A DNA stretch of 64,000 bases from Micrococcaceae bacterium (GCA_013393415.1 JABXHI010000027.1:1-64000), one strand, 5' to 3'. Positions 28,106 through 37,957 are shown, counted from the first letter of the stretch. Numbers and translations: made by a program. The notes: generated by a model from the letters alone, not told the origin.

Positions 28106-30169
28106 ATGGCGGATTCGACAACCCACCATCATGATCACGATGAGCACAGTCATCACGAGGGACATGACCATCGCGGTGGTCATGGCGATCACGGAGACCA
28201 CGTTGGACAGTTTCGTCGACTGTTTTGGATACATCTCATCATCGCGGTGCCAGTGATCATCTTTTCCCCGATGTTCGCCAACCTGATTGGTTATTCGACA
28301 CCCGACTGGTCGCTGTGGATCGCGCCCCTGTTCGGGACCGTGATGTATGTGTGGGGTGGGCGCCCCTTCCTCACCGGAGCAGTTGGTGAAATCAAATCTC
28401 GTGCTCCAGGCATGATGCTGCTGATCGCGCTGGGCATTAGTGTGGCCTTCTTTGCCTCATGGGCTGCGACGCTTGGCCTCGTCGATGCAGAACTGGAGTT
28501 CTGGTGGGAACTCGCCCTACTCGTGGTCATCATGTTGCTTGGCCACTGGATTGAGATGCGTTCCCTGGCACAGACCACCTCAGCGCTCGATTCTTTGGCC
28601 GCGTTGCTGCCAGATCAGGCTGAACGCGTCGAAGGTGACGAAGTCGTCCACGTGGCACCAGACGAGCTCGCAGTCGATGATGTCGTCATCGTTCGTCCCG
28701 GGGCAAGCGTTCCTGCAGACGGTGTCATCGTTGATGGTGGCGCGGCCATGGACGAATCCATGATCACCGGGGAATCACGGACTGTCACCAGAGGCAAAGA
28801 TGATGCGGTGACCGCCGGAACGGTGGCCACTGATTCCGGGCTGCGAGTCAGAATCACCGCGGTTGGTGATGATACTGCGCTCGCCGGCATTAACCGTCTG
28901 GTGGCGCAAGCACAGAGCTCGTCCTCACGAGCTCAACGTATCGCCGACCGAGCGGCAGCACTGTTGTTCTGGTTTGCACTCGGTGCGGCCGTGATCACCG
29001 CTATCGTGTGGCTGCTCGTCGGCACTCCCGATGCCGCCGTGGTTCGCATCATTACCGTGTTAGTTATTGCGTGTCCGCATGCGTTGGGTCTGGCCATCCC
29101 GTTGGTGGTCTCGATTGCCACCGAACGTTCCGCACGCGGGGGAGTGCTCGTCAAAGACCGTTTGGCCTTGGAATCGATGCGAAACGTCGACGCGGTCCTC
29201 TTCGACAAAACTGGCACACTCACCAAAGGCGAACCGACGGTTACCGACATCGAGCCGGTTGGTGCAATCGCCGCTGACGAAGTACTGGGACTTGCTGCCG
29301 CCGCAGAAGCACCCAGCGAACACCCGCTGGCTCGAGCCATCGTCAGTGCGGCCGAGCAGCGCGGCATTCGCCTGGAACAGTCAACCGATTTTTCTTCCTC
29401 GCCTGCGGTGGGTGTCACCGCGACCGTCCAGGGCCAGCAGATTCGCGTCGGGGGTCCCTACATGTTGGATGAGGTTGGGCAAGCAGAAGTTTCTGCCGCC
29501 GAGAATTGGCGTAGTGAAGGCGCGATTATTCTCCATGTCGTTCGTGATGGCACGGTCATCGGAGGCCTGAAACTCGCAGACGAAATCCGTCCAGAATCTC
29601 ATGACGCTGTCACTGCCCTTCATGCGCTAGGGGTGGACGTCGTGATGATTACCGGCGATGCCGAGGCCGTCGCGCAGAAAGTAGGACGCGAACTCGGTAT
29701 TGATCGAATCTTTGCGGGCGTGCGTCCCGAAGACAAAGCAGCCAAAGTCGCCCAGCTGCAGGAGGAAGGCAACAAGGTGGCGATGGTCGGTGATGGTGTT
29801 AATGATGCGCCAGCACTGGCCCAATCTGATGTTGGTATTGCCATTGGCGCTGGTACCGATGTGGCTATTGCTTCTGCCGGTGTGATCCTGGCCAGCTCTG
29901 ATCCACGATCAGTGCTATCGGTCATGGAATTGTCCCGTGCCACATACCGCAAGATGAAGCAAAACCTGTGGTGGGCCGCCGGGTACAACCTCATAGCAGT
30001 CCCGTTGGCGGCAGGCATACTGGCGCCCATTGGTTTCGTGTTACCGATGTCCGTTGGGGCCATCCTCATGTCACTTTCGACCATTGTCGTGGCGCTGAAC
30101 GCACAGTTATTACGACGAATAGATCTCAGTCCCGAAGCAAGCACGCGCATGGTGCTCGAGCAGCGGTAA
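28106..30169 (+). CDS. CopB-type heavy-metal P-type ATPase
   Basis: 687 residues. The first 33 residues are very rich in His and Asp (HHHDHDEHSHHEGHDH), a metal-binding tail. The P-type core is complete: TGES in the actuator domain, the membrane metal site CPH (C323), the phosphorylation motif DKTGTLTKGE, the nucleotide-binding SEHPLARA, and MVGDGVNDAPAL. CPH together with a His-rich N-terminus marks the P1B-3 (CopB) group, which exports copper, possibly Cu(II) or silver. GGAGG precedes the ATG. No CsoR/CopY regulator or chaperone gene is adjacent. Confidence 0.9.
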   Translation: MADSTTHHHDHDEHSHHEGHDHRGGHGDHGDHVGQFRRLFWIHLIIAVPVIIFSPMFANLIGYSTPDWSLWIAPLFGTVMYVWGGRPFLTGAVGEIKSRAPGMMLLIALGISVAFFASWAATLGLVDAELEFWWELALLVVIMLLGHWIEMRSLAQTTSALDSLAALLPDQAERVEGDEVVHVAPDELAVDDVVIVRPGASVPADGVIVDGGAAMDESMITGESRTVTRGKDDAVTAGTVATDSGLRVRITAVGDDTALAGINRLVAQAQSSSSRAQRIADRAAALLFWFALGAAVITAIVWLLVGTPDAAVVRIITVLVIACPHALGLAIPLVVSIATERSARGGVLVKDRLALESMRNVDAVLFDKTGTLTKGEPTVTDIEPVGAIAADEVLGLAAAAEAPSEHPLARAIVSAAEQRGIRLEQSTDFSSSPAVGVTATVQGQQIRVGGPYMLDEVGQAEVSAAENWRSEGAIILHVVRDGTVIGGLKLADEIRPESHDAVTALHALGVDVVMITGDAEAVAQKVGRELGIDRIFAGVRPEDKAAKVAQLQEEGNKVAMVGDGVNDAPALAQSDVGIAIGAGTDVAIASAGVILASSDPRSVLSVMELSRATYRKMKQNLWWAAGYNLIAVPLAAGILAPIGFVLPMSVGAILMSLSTIVVALNAQLLRRIDLSPEASTRMVLEQR

Positions 30170-30203
30170 ACGGGGTCGCGCGTGCATCGCTGAAGGGCCG
30201 AGG

Positions 30204-30569
30204 TCAGTCGTTGGGCCGGTCTTTCTGCGGTAGGGACTCTCGGACGAGCTCGTAGGAATCGTCCACCAGGTCCTTACCCAGATCCTCGCTGATCCCACTG
30301 CCGGCGCCAACGCTCACCCAGTGCTCGTTGTCTAGATAGCGACCGGGAATTATCGTTGGGTAGTCCTGACGTAGGGCGTCACCGTGGTCCGGATCTGCTT
30401 TGATAGTAATGATCAGCTCGTCTGGGTCATCGGTGACGATGAGAAACACCTTGTCTGCGACCTTGTACACATCGAGACTCTCGGTGAAAGGCTGCCCGTT
30501 CGATACCCCGGGCAGGGACTCTGCTCTTGCTCGGGCGATCTGCTGTAACTTCTTGCCGGTGAGTTTCAT
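30204..30569 (-). CDS. MmcQ/YjbR family protein
   Basis: 121 residues from ATG 30569 (MKLTGKKLQQIARARA). The open frame extends 59 codons further upstream, but that part is Arg/Pro-rich and not family-like. LPGVSNGQPFTESLDVYKVADKVFLIV and the KADPDHGDALRQDYPTIIPGRYL region are typical of the double-wing MmcQ/YjbR fold, proposed to bind DNA. Role unknown. It lies between the convergent copper ATPase gene and the lysR gene. Confidence 0.8.
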   Translation of the reverse strand: MKLTGKKLQQIARARAESLPGVSNGQPFTESLDVYKVADKVFLIVTDDPDELIITIKADPDHGDALRQDYPTIIPGRYLDNEHWVSVGAGSGISEDLGKDLVDDSYELVRESLPQKDRPND

Positions 30570-30742
30570 ACATGCCCCTGGGGCTTCACCGAAGCTCGGG
30601 GGTCGAAAGGGAGCCCATCGTCGACGCGGGCAACCCCTCGGCCATTTCGCGGGCCACGTCCTGCTGCTTGCGTCCCTGCACGATGCACCTCTCGTTCTTT
30701 GGGATGGTTCACCTTCAAGCCTTGGCATAGGCAGAGCCGCAG

Positions 30743-31699
30743 TCAACCTTCGAGGTGTTTCTCTGTGGTAAGGCTATGAATCGCTGGGCTTTGGCTGGCG
30801 AGTGCTTCAGTCGTCGTCAGGATCATGCGTTGCATGGCAGCGGCTGCCCTGCTGAGACTTACATCTTTCCGGTGCGCAAGTGAGATAGTTCGCGTCAAGG
30901 ACGGTTCGATCAGACGTCGGGATTCCAAGCCAGGTCGATCCAGGAGCACCGTCGCCGGGACCACCGCAACACCCAAACCACGTTCGACAAAGCGCAAAAC
31001 AGCGTCCATTTCTGCACCCTCTAGGACCACGTTCGGTACGAGGTCTTGCTGCCGGTAAGCCTGCATAGTTGCCGCACGAAGGTCATAACTTTCCGAGAAT
31101 ACAATCTGCGGTAGCGCGGCCAATTGGCGAAGCGTTAGCTGACCACCATGCTCGGCGAAATGAGCCGGATGCCCAGAAATCACCATGAGCTCTTCGACAA
31201 GCAACGGTGTGTGAGCCAGGCTCTCTGCAGACGAGGGGTCGTGATCGGAAGCCACAATGAGCGCTAAATCTAAGGAGCCACCCACCAGCTCATTGAGCAG
31301 GTTGTGCGAACCAGATTCGTGTAGGTGCAGATCCACACCCGGATAGTCAGCGTGATACGGACCAACGACTTCCGCTACGACAGAAACGCACATGCTCGGT
31401 GGGGCTCCTAAACGGACGCGCCCGCGCCGTAGCCCCGCCATTTCGTGCATCTGAAAACGGATGTGTTCGGCGTCGGCAAGCATGCGTGAAGCCACCGGGA
31501 GCAGCGTTTCGCCTGCCGCCGTCAGTGTGATGTTGCCCCTAGCTCGATTGAAAAGTTCCGACCCAAGCTCGATTTCGAGCGTAGAGATTTGGCGGCTCAG
31601 CGTGGGCTGTGCGAGATGCAGTTCGGCGGCTGCCCTGGTGAAATGCCCGGTTTCAGCCACGGCAAGAAATCCTTGGAGTTGTTCAAGATTCATGGTCAT
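30743..31699 (-). CDS. LysR family transcriptional regulator
   Basis: 318 residues from ATG 31699 (ATG 31693, MNLEQLQGF, is equally likely). The winged helix-turn-helix is at about residues 5-65 (TRAAAELHLAQPTLSRQISTLE), followed by the periplasmic-binding-protein-like effector domain. It is divergent from the flavoprotein gene across 72 bases, the classical arrangement for a LysR regulator and its target. The effector may be a dicarboxylate related to that enzyme (inference). Confidence 0.9.
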   Translation of the reverse strand: MTMNLEQLQGFLAVAETGHFTRAAAELHLAQPTLSRQISTLEIELGSELFNRARGNITLTAAGETLLPVASRMLADAEHIRFQMHEMAGLRRGRVRLGAPPSMCVSVVAEVVGPYHADYPGVDLHLHESGSHNLLNELVGGSLDLALIVASDHDPSSAESLAHTPLLVEELMVISGHPAHFAEHGGQLTLRQLAALPQIVFSESYDLRAATMQAYRQQDLVPNVVLEGAEMDAVLRFVERGLGVAVVPATVLLDRPGLESRRLIEPSLTRTISLAHRKDVSLSRAAAAMQRMILTTTEALASQSPAIHSLTTEKHLEG

Positions 31700-31771
31700 A
31701 GCATATATGTATCGTGACCAGTCATAGAATTCATTGGACTAATCATCGGCAAAGTTCTTAGCGTTGAGCAC

Positions 31772-33511
31772 ATGTTGAAGAACAGGATTCAAGAAAAGAA
31801 AATCTCGACCAGTGTGCTCGTCATCGGCACGGGCGGTTCTGGGCTGCGCGCTGCCATTGAGCTAGCCGAGCAAGGTGTTGACGTATTGGCTGTGGGGAAG
31901 CGCCCACGCAATGATGCTCACACCTCACTAGCAGCCGGCGGCATTAATGCCGCACTTGGCACGATGGACGCCGAGGATACCTGGGAGCAGCACGCCGCTG
32001 ACACGATCAAGGAAAGTTATTACCTTGCTGACCCGAACACCGTAGAAATTGTTGCCAAAGGTGCCGCTGAGGGCATTACCGACCTCGAACGCTTCGGCAT
32101 GGGCTTTGCCCGTGAAGAGGACGGGCGCATCTCACAGCGGTTCTTTGGTGCACACACATTCCGACGCACAGCATTCGCTGGCGACTACACCGGGCTGGAG
32201 ATCCAGCGAAGCCTGGTGCAACGCAGCGAACAACTGGACATCCCCATCCTCGACACCGTCTACATCACCGACATCCTGACCGAGGACAACAAGGTCTTCG
32301 GCGCCTATGGTTTTGATGTGAATGACGGCACCCGCTATTTGGTACATGCTGACGCCGTTATCCTGGCGGCTGGTGGACATAACCGGATCTGGCGCCGCAC
32401 CTCCTCTCGCCGTGACGAAAACACCGGTGACTCGTTCCGTCTCGCGGTAGAAGCCGGTGCCAGACTCCGCGACCCAGAACTCGTCCAATTCCACCCATCA
32501 GGAATCATCGAACCAGAAAACGCCGCAGGCACACTCATCTCAGAGGCCGCTCGCGGCGAAGGTGGCATCCTTCGCAACGCACTGGGCGAGCGGTTCATGG
32601 AACGCTACGACCCCGAACGCATGGAACTGTCCACCCGTGACCGCGTGGCGCTCGCAGCCTATACCGAAATCCAGGAAGGCCGAGGCACTGAAAAAGGTGG
32701 CGTTTGGTTAGACCTGTCGCATCTGCCACGCGAGGTCATTCTTGAGAGACTGCCGCGGGTTTATCAGACCATGCTTGAAGTTCAGATGCTCGATGTCACC
32801 CGTGAGCCGATCGAAATCGCCCCGACCGCGCACTATTCAATGGGCGGGGTCTGGGTCCGTCCAGAAGACCACTCCACCGATGTCGCCGGGCTGTATGTAA
32901 TCGGTGAGGCATCCAGCGGACTCCATGGGGCGAACCGCTTGGGTGGGAACTCGCTGATTGAACTCCTGGTGTTCGGACGCATTGTGGGCCAGGCTGCAGC
33001 AGACTATTCGGCGAACCTGCTGGCTCAGACCCGTTCTGCTGAAGCAATTGCGCAAGCCCGTGGTGAAGTTGATCGCCTCTTGGCAGCAGATGGGACGGAA
33101 AATGTACGTGCTCTACAGCGTGCGATTCGTGACATGATGACCGAATACGCTGGCGTTGTTCGACACGAAGCAGGACTCAAGAAAGGCCTGGCTCGACTCG
33201 ACGAGATTGAATACCGCATGGAAAATATCGGCATCCACCCCGACATTGCAGGCTTCCAAGACCTCGCCCACGCGTACGATCTGAAATCATCAGTACTGTC
33301 CGCCCGGGCCACACTCGAAGCCGCCCTGGAGCGTCGCGAAACTCGCGGTTGCCATAACCGGAGCGACTTCTCAGAGATGGACGCAGGATTGCAGGTCAAT
33401 CTGGTTTGGTCGCCAGAAACCGGCGTGACTCGCGAAGCGATTGCACCGGTGCCACAGGAGCTCACCGAGCTAATCCGTGAGGTCAGTGTCGAAGGCAAAT
33501 TGGTCGAATAA
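31772..33511 (+). CDS. Fumarate reductase/succinate dehydrogenase-like flavoprotein, orphan
   Basis: 579 residues. The FAD-binding GTGGSG motif is at 19-24. H50 in NDAHTSLAAGGINAALG aligns with the histidine that carries covalent FAD in SdhA/FrdA; L-aspartate oxidase lacks it. Catalytic-site signatures QFHPSG, RGEGGILRNALGERF, HYSMGG and GANRLGGNSL are present, and the C-terminal helical domain is complete. No iron-sulfur or membrane-anchor subunit gene follows, so the electron partner is unclear. L-aspartate oxidase (NadB) is the alternative. Regulated probably by the divergent LysR protein. Confidence 0.8.
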   Translation: MLKNRIQEKKISTSVLVIGTGGSGLRAAIELAEQGVDVLAVGKRPRNDAHTSLAAGGINAALGTMDAEDTWEQHAADTIKESYYLADPNTVEIVAKGAAEGITDLERFGMGFAREEDGRISQRFFGAHTFRRTAFAGDYTGLEIQRSLVQRSEQLDIPILDTVYITDILTEDNKVFGAYGFDVNDGTRYLVHADAVILAAGGHNRIWRRTSSRRDENTGDSFRLAVEAGARLRDPELVQFHPSGIIEPENAAGTLISEAARGEGGILRNALGERFMERYDPERMELSTRDRVALAAYTEIQEGRGTEKGGVWLDLSHLPREVILERLPRVYQTMLEVQMLDVTREPIEIAPTAHYSMGGVWVRPEDHSTDVAGLYVIGEASSGLHGANRLGGNSLIELLVFGRIVGQAAADYSANLLAQTRSAEAIAQARGEVDRLLAADGTENVRALQRAIRDMMTEYAGVVRHEAGLKKGLARLDEIEYRMENIGIHPDIAGFQDLAHAYDLKSSVLSARATLEAALERRETRGCHNRSDFSEMDAGLQVNLVWSPETGVTREAIAPVPQELTELIREVSVEGKLVE

Positions 33512-33577
33512 TACACGAGCAATTCAAAAAGACGCATCGCGAACCGTGGACCATTTCGACAAGGTAGAGTAAGGGCC

Positions 33578-34663
33578 GTGTCTTTATCTATTGGTTTTGT
33601 CGGACTACCCAACGTCGGTAAGTCAACGTTATTTAATGCCCTCACCCGCCAGACGGTTTTAGCCGCGAACTACCCATTCGCGACCATTGATCCCAACGTG
33701 GGGATCGTCAACCTCCCGGATGAGCGGCTGGACAAGTTGGCAGAGATCTTTGGTTCCCAAAAGATCCTGCCAGCCACGGTTTCTTTCGTTGATATTGCTG
33801 GCATCGTCAAAGGTGCTTCCGAGGGTGAGGGTTTGGGCAACCAGTTCCTGGCCAACATTCGTGAATCCTCGGCCATCGCGCAGGTTGTTCGCGTCTTCGA
33901 AGACTCCGATGTGATCCACGTTGACGGCGAGATCAATCCAAGCTCGGATATGGAAACCATCAACACCGAGCTGATCCTTGCTGACATGCAGACACTTGAA
34001 CGCGCCATCCCTCGAACCGAAAAAGAGGTCAAAGGCAAGAAGGCCGATAAGGCGGTACTGGATGCGATGATCGCAGCCCAGACCGTACTGGAACGTGGCG
34101 ACACGATCTTTTCTTCCATCGACTCCGACAAATTGGATATGGAACATCTCGAGCAATTGAACCTGCTGACGGCAAAGCCATTCATCTATGTGTTCAACTC
34201 CGATGACGAAGTACTTGATGACGCGGCACGCCGACAGGAACTGACCGATCTCGTTGCTCCCGCGCGTGCCGTTTTCCTCGATGCTCAGTTCGAATCCGAA
34301 CTCGTCGAGCTCTCTGAAGAAGAAGCCCAGGAAATGCTCGAGATGTCCGGACGCGAAGAATCCGGTATGGACCAGCTAGCACGCGTAGGTTTCGAAACTC
34401 TTGGTCTGCAAACATACCTGACGGCTGGGCCCAAAGAAGCCCGCGCTTGGACGATCAACAAGGGCGACACCGCTCCAGAAGCTGCGGGAGTTATTCACAC
34501 CGACTTCCAGCGCGGATTCATTCGCGCCGAGGTTGTTTCCTTCGAAGACCTCGTGGCAAACGGTTCAATGGCAGAAGCAAAAGCCCAAGGAAAAGTTCGC
34601 CTCGAAGGTAAGGACTACCTGATGCAGGACGGCGACGTCGTCGAATTTAGATTCAACGTCTAG
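33578..34663 (+). CDS. ychF: Redox-regulated ATPase YchF (OLA1 family)
   Basis: 361 residues from GTG 33578. The Obg-related NTPase domain starts at the N-terminus with [17 protein letters not shown]. The switch region is [20 protein letters not shown], and the usual NKxD motif is replaced by a form like NSDD, consistent with ATP specificity. The C-terminal TGS domain has [26 protein letters not shown]. It binds ribosomes and modulates stress responses. A hairpin terminator follows. Confidence 0.95.
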   Translation: MSLSIGFVGLPNVGKSTLFNALTRQTVLAANYPFATIDPNVGIVNLPDERLDKLAEIFGSQKILPATVSFVDIAGIVKGASEGEGLGNQFLANIRESSAIAQVVRVFEDSDVIHVDGEINPSSDMETINTELILADMQTLERAIPRTEKEVKGKKADKAVLDAMIAAQTVLERGDTIFSSIDSDKLDMEHLEQLNLLTAKPFIYVFNSDDEVLDDAARRQELTDLVAPARAVFLDAQFESELVELSEEEAQEMLEMSGREESGMDQLARVGFETLGLQTYLTAGPKEARAWTINKGDTAPEAAGVIHTDFQRGFIRAEVVSFEDLVANGSMAEAKAQGKVRLEGKDYLMQDGDVVEFRFNV

Positions 34664-34679
34664 GCGCTCTTTGACAGGT

Positions 34680-34708
34680 GCCCTGGTTTCTTTTCTAGAA
34701 GCTGGGGC
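34680..34708 (+). terminator. Hairpin terminator after ychF
   Basis: Stem of 11 pairs, three of them G-U in RNA: GCCCTGGTTTC with GAAGCTGGGGC across the seven-base loop TTTTCTA. It starts 17 bases after the ychF stop, in the gap before the convergent SCO1664-family gene. Confidence 0.6.
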
Positions 34709-34751
34709 CTTGCAGACTTAGAATCGGCGCTATTGAGCGCTATAGGTGCGT

Positions 34752-35519
34752 TTAGAACACCGGCCAGGGAACCGCAGGCATCTGGCTGCTGGGCGCAGGG
34801 AACTGCCCGGTTTGGCGCAATGCTGTGCAACGGTCAGCGAGGGCGGAAAGTTCCTCGGAACTCAGGAGTTTGGCTAGTTCTTGACCAAGTTCTCTGGATA
34901 ATGCTTGGGTCAGCTGGTCGATTCCGTCCAGCTCTTCTTCGCTTATCGGCTGGTCGATCCATCCCCAAAGCACGGTGCGTAGTTTAGGTTCGTGGTGAAA
35001 GCTCAGGCCATGATCGACTCCGTACCGGTGGCCGTCGGACATGGCGAGAATATGGTCGCCTTTCCGATCGGCGTTGTTGACCAGAGCATCAAATATGGCC
35101 ATGCGTCGTAGCTCCGGGCTGTCTTCGTGAAGCAGCGTGACTAGTTGCCCGTTGTCATCCTGTCCGCGCAGAACGGTTTTCCAACCCCTGGCGGGCAGTT
35201 GCTCGGTTGGAAGCAGCTTTACCGCATGCCGTGCGGGGTCTGGTTCCTGCCAGAGTTGCACCATCCCTTCACCGAAGGGACCATCGCGCAGCCAGGTGTG
35301 CGGCACCAGGTTCCAGCCGAGGGTCTCAGACACGAGAAAGGCGGCCACCTCGCGGTGGGCTAAGGTGCCGTGCGGAAAGTCCCATAATGGTTTCTCGCCT
35401 GCGGTTGGCTTGTAGACGACGCGTACTTCACCGATGCTTCCCAAAAATGTTGCATTTGACGCTGTGGTGATGCGGCCGGTGAGTTCCAGTTCGGCGGTGA
35501 GGAGCTCTTGGGGTGACAT
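34752..35519 (-). CDS. SCO1664 family protein
   Basis: 255 residues. The segments VRVVYKPTAGEKPLWDFPHGTLAHREVAAF, RRMAIFDALVNNADRKGDHIL and YGVDHGLSFHHEPKLRTVLWGW resemble phosphatidylinositol-kinase-like folds and define the SCO1664 family. Biochemical role unknown. Its start codon shares a base with the stop of the DUF3090 gene (TAATG). It is the last gene of a three-gene actinobacterial operon with the histidine phosphatase and DUF3090. Confidence 0.88.
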   Translation of the reverse strand: MSPQELLTAELELTGRITTASNATFLGSIGEVRVVYKPTAGEKPLWDFPHGTLAHREVAAFLVSETLGWNLVPHTWLRDGPFGEGMVQLWQEPDPARHAVKLLPTEQLPARGWKTVLRGQDDNGQLVTLLHEDSPELRRMAIFDALVNNADRKGDHILAMSDGHRYGVDHGLSFHHEPKLRTVLWGWIDQPISEEELDGIDQLTQALSRELGQELAKLLSSEELSALADRCTALRQTGQFPAPSSQMPAVPWPVF

Positions 35520-36064
35520 TACAGTTCGGGCCCGGCGCAGGTGTGCCCATCGGGGTCAATCGGGTGACCGCAACGGGTGCAAATTGGACGCCCTGCGGCC
35601 ACGATTTCTTCCGTTCGTTTGGCGAAAGAGCGGGCCATACCTACCGGCATTCGCACCCGTAGGAGTTCATCGGAAGTTGGCTCTGGCTGTGTGAGTTCCT
35701 CTTCGGAATCATCGAGGGTGTATGCTTCCAACACCACCTGTGCCATGGAGGGGTCCCAGCCGAGATTCATGGAGCCGACTCTGAAGAGTTCGACAACCTC
35801 TTCCATCGGGTCATTGTCGACAAGTTCCACGGGGGTATGCGTTGGGACGCTGTGTGGGTTGCCCTCGACGGTGCTCAGCTCATCAAGAGTCTTGTCGATC
35901 ATCTCTGCGACCAATGCCGCCTGCTGTTTCTCTAGGGCGATGCTGGCCAGCTGTGCTCCGGTTCGTACCTGCAAATAGAAGGTGCGTTCGCCGGGCCTAC
36001 CGATAGTGCCGATGACGACGCGATCGGGCCAATTAAACTCGTGGGTTGTTGTTGGCATTCTCAT
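35519..36064 (-). CDS. DUF3090 family protein
   Basis: 181 residues (MPTTTHEF at 36058 is an alternative start). It contains EFNWPDRVVIGTIGRPGERTFYLQVRTG, which identifies DUF3090, and a C-terminal zinc-ribbon-like pattern AGRPICTRCGHPIDPDGHTC. Function unknown; it always travels with the SCO1664-type and MSMEG_4193-type phosphatase genes, as here, which suggests a common pathway. Confidence 0.9.
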   Translation of the reverse strand: MRMPTTTHEFNWPDRVVIGTIGRPGERTFYLQVRTGAQLASIALEKQQAALVAEMIDKTLDELSTVEGNPHSVPTHTPVELVDNDPMEEVVELFRVGSMNLGWDPSMAQVVLEAYTLDDSEEELTQPEPTSDELLRVRMPVGMARSFAKRTEEIVAAGRPICTRCGHPIDPDGHTCAGPEL

Positions 36065-36082
36065 ATCCTAGACGGGTTGTGT

Positions 36083-36775
36083 TCATGATGCTTGGTGGCC
36101 TGCTCCACCGCCAACGGGGGCCTCCGAGGTATGCAGACCCGGAGCAAGCCAGGAGAGATCCCCGGCCTCAGTGTTTACCGCATGGACCCGCGGACCGCTC
36201 GTGCTGTAATGCACAATCGATGCGGAGGCTGGGTTCACGCTCAAACGTTGAAAGAGGTCAAGGTGCATACCTAAGGCATCGGCGAGTATTGATTTGACGA
36301 TGTCCCCGTGGGTGACCGCCACCCACACGGCACCGCTTCCATGCTCGGCCTCGAAGGCTGCGTCGTGACGCCGAATGGCCGACACCGCTCGTGCCTGCAT
36401 GCCGGCCATGGATTCTCCATCTGGAAAAGTCACCCCTGAGGGGTGTGACTGCACTTGCGACCATAGTTCTTCGGTGGCCAGATCGGTAAGGCTACGGCCT
36501 TGCCAAACCCCATAATCGCATTCGGTTAAATCCGAATCCATCAACATATCGGCTGTATGTGCCTGGCGTTGCACGACCTCCCGGGCGGTCTGCACACATC
36601 GCTCCAGTGGGCTGGAAACCACGCCGACTAAGGGCAGTGCCGCTAAACGGCCCGCCGTGTGCGTTGCTTGTTCGTGTCCGGTCTCATCGAGTTGGACCCC
36701 GGGGGACCTGCCTGCCAGCACTCCGGTGGCATTGGCTGTGGTGCGACCGTGCCGCACAAGAATAACTGTGGCCAT
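36083..36775 (-). CDS. Histidine phosphatase family protein (MSMEG_4193 type)
   Basis: 230 residues. The phosphohistidine motif LVRHGRTTANATGVLAGRSPG is at the N-terminus, with the second catalytic region CDYGVWQGRSL and the late VAVTHGDIVKSILAD. It should be a phosphatase or mutase of small phosphorylated compounds. First gene of the phosphatase - DUF3090 - SCO1664 operon (gap of 18 bases). In relatives mshC often follows this cluster; it does not follow here. Confidence 0.9.
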   Translation of the reverse strand: MATVILVRHGRTTANATGVLAGRSPGVQLDETGHEQATHTAGRLAALPLVGVVSSPLERCVQTAREVVQRQAHTADMLMDSDLTECDYGVWQGRSLTDLATEELWSQVQSHPSGVTFPDGESMAGMQARAVSAIRRHDAAFEAEHGSGAVWVAVTHGDIVKSILADALGMHLDLFQRLSVNPASASIVHYSTSGPRVHAVNTEAGDLSWLAPGLHTSEAPVGGGAGHQAS

Positions 36776-36898
36776 GTCCCCAGCCTAACCATCAGTTCGG
36801 TGACATAGCGATTCCTTCGCCTGGTTCTTTTTCGCTGAACCATAGGTATGGTGAACAGAAGATCAGATCTGTCCACACCTGTACAGGAGGTTGTAGTC

Positions 36899-37339
36899 AT
36901 GAGTTTTAATGTCTATCTTTCCGGCGAGATTCACACCGATTGGCGTGAAGAGATCCAGCGCGGTGCTGAGTCCGCTGGGCTGGACGTGGTCTTTACTGCC
37001 CCGGTGACTGACCACCCTGCCAGCGATGCTGCTGGCGACCACCTGGGTAAACCAGATAACAACTTCTGGCGTGATCATCAGTCAGCTAAGGTAAATGCAA
37101 TCCGCACGCGCACCTTGATTGAGCAGAGCGATATGGTCGTGGTGCGTTTCGGCGACCAGTACAAGCAGTGGAACGCTGCTTTCGATGCCGGCTACGCTGC
37201 GGCGCTAGGGAAGCCGTACGTGACGCTCCACGACGAGGACATTGTCCATCCGCTCAAGGAAGTCGACGCCGAGGCGCAGGCCTGGTGCACGACCACCGAC
37301 CAGGTCGTGGAGACTCTGCGTTACGTACTCAAAGCTTAA
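36899..37339 (+). CDS. YtoQ family protein
   Basis: 146 residues from ATG 36899, preceded by AGGAGG. The sequence FNVYLSGEIHTDWREEIQRGAESAGLDVVF and the later PDNNFWRDHQSAKVNAIRTRTLIEQSDMVVVRFGDQYKQWNAAFDAGYA are characteristic of YtoQ, a nucleoside 2-deoxyribosyltransferase-like fold. The reaction is not known. It stands alone between the phosphatase operon (divergent) and the SRPBCC gene. Confidence 0.88.
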   Translation: MSFNVYLSGEIHTDWREEIQRGAESAGLDVVFTAPVTDHPASDAAGDHLGKPDNNFWRDHQSAKVNAIRTRTLIEQSDMVVVRFGDQYKQWNAAFDAGYAAALGKPYVTLHDEDIVHPLKEVDAEAQAWCTTTDQVVETLRYVLKA

Positions 37340-37408
37340 GAGATTGGTTCTGTTATTCGGAATCGGTGATCCGTTGTGGGGTTGTCTATAGCCTGTAATA
37401 CTTTGGCT

Positions 37409-37870
37409 ATGGCTAGCCTTACTTATCAAGATTCGATCGTTATTCAAGCATCTCCGGAACAGGTCTACGATCTGGTTTCTGACGTCACCCGGACAGGGGA
37501 GTGGAGTCCCATCTGCACAAGCTGTTGGTGGCAAGACGGCGGATCCGCGCATGTCGGGGCTCGCTTTACCGGCCGCAATGAGCGCAAGGGACGGACCTGG
37601 GAAACTGTTAGCGAAGTCGTCGTCGCGGAACGGGGTCGAGAGTTCGCGTGGGTGGTCGGCGACGGCTATGTTCGATGGACTTATACACTTGCGCCAACCG
37701 ATAGTGGTACTGAACTGACTGAGTGCTGGGAGTTCCTGCCCGCCGGGCTCGAAATGTTCCACGACAAATTCGGTGAGAAAGCCCCCGCTGCCATCGAAGC
37801 ACGCACCAAGGACGCCCATCAGGGAATACCGGCCACGCTCGCTGCTATCAAACGGATCGCCGAGCAATAA
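37409..37870 (+). CDS. SRPBCC family protein
   Basis: 153 residues from ATG 37409 (MASLTYQDSIVIQASPEQVYDLVSDVTRTGEWSP). The START-like fold is seen in this N-terminal pattern, in the middle GARFTGRNERKGRTWETVSEV, and in the C-terminal helix. Members bind hydrophobic ligands or act as cyclases; no reaction can be assigned. TAATAC lies about 14 bases upstream and may be a -10 element, which would leave a very short leader. Confidence 0.8.
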   Translation: MASLTYQDSIVIQASPEQVYDLVSDVTRTGEWSPICTSCWWQDGGSAHVGARFTGRNERKGRTWETVSEVVVAERGREFAWVVGDGYVRWTYTLAPTDSGTELTECWEFLPAGLEMFHDKFGEKAPAAIEARTKDAHQGIPATLAAIKRIAEQ

Positions 37871-37957
37871 GCACTGTCGACATCCACTGTAAATATAGCG
37901 ATATGAACAACGAAAAACCGCTAGATTAGAATCATTGTCGACTAATGAACGGGTTTT

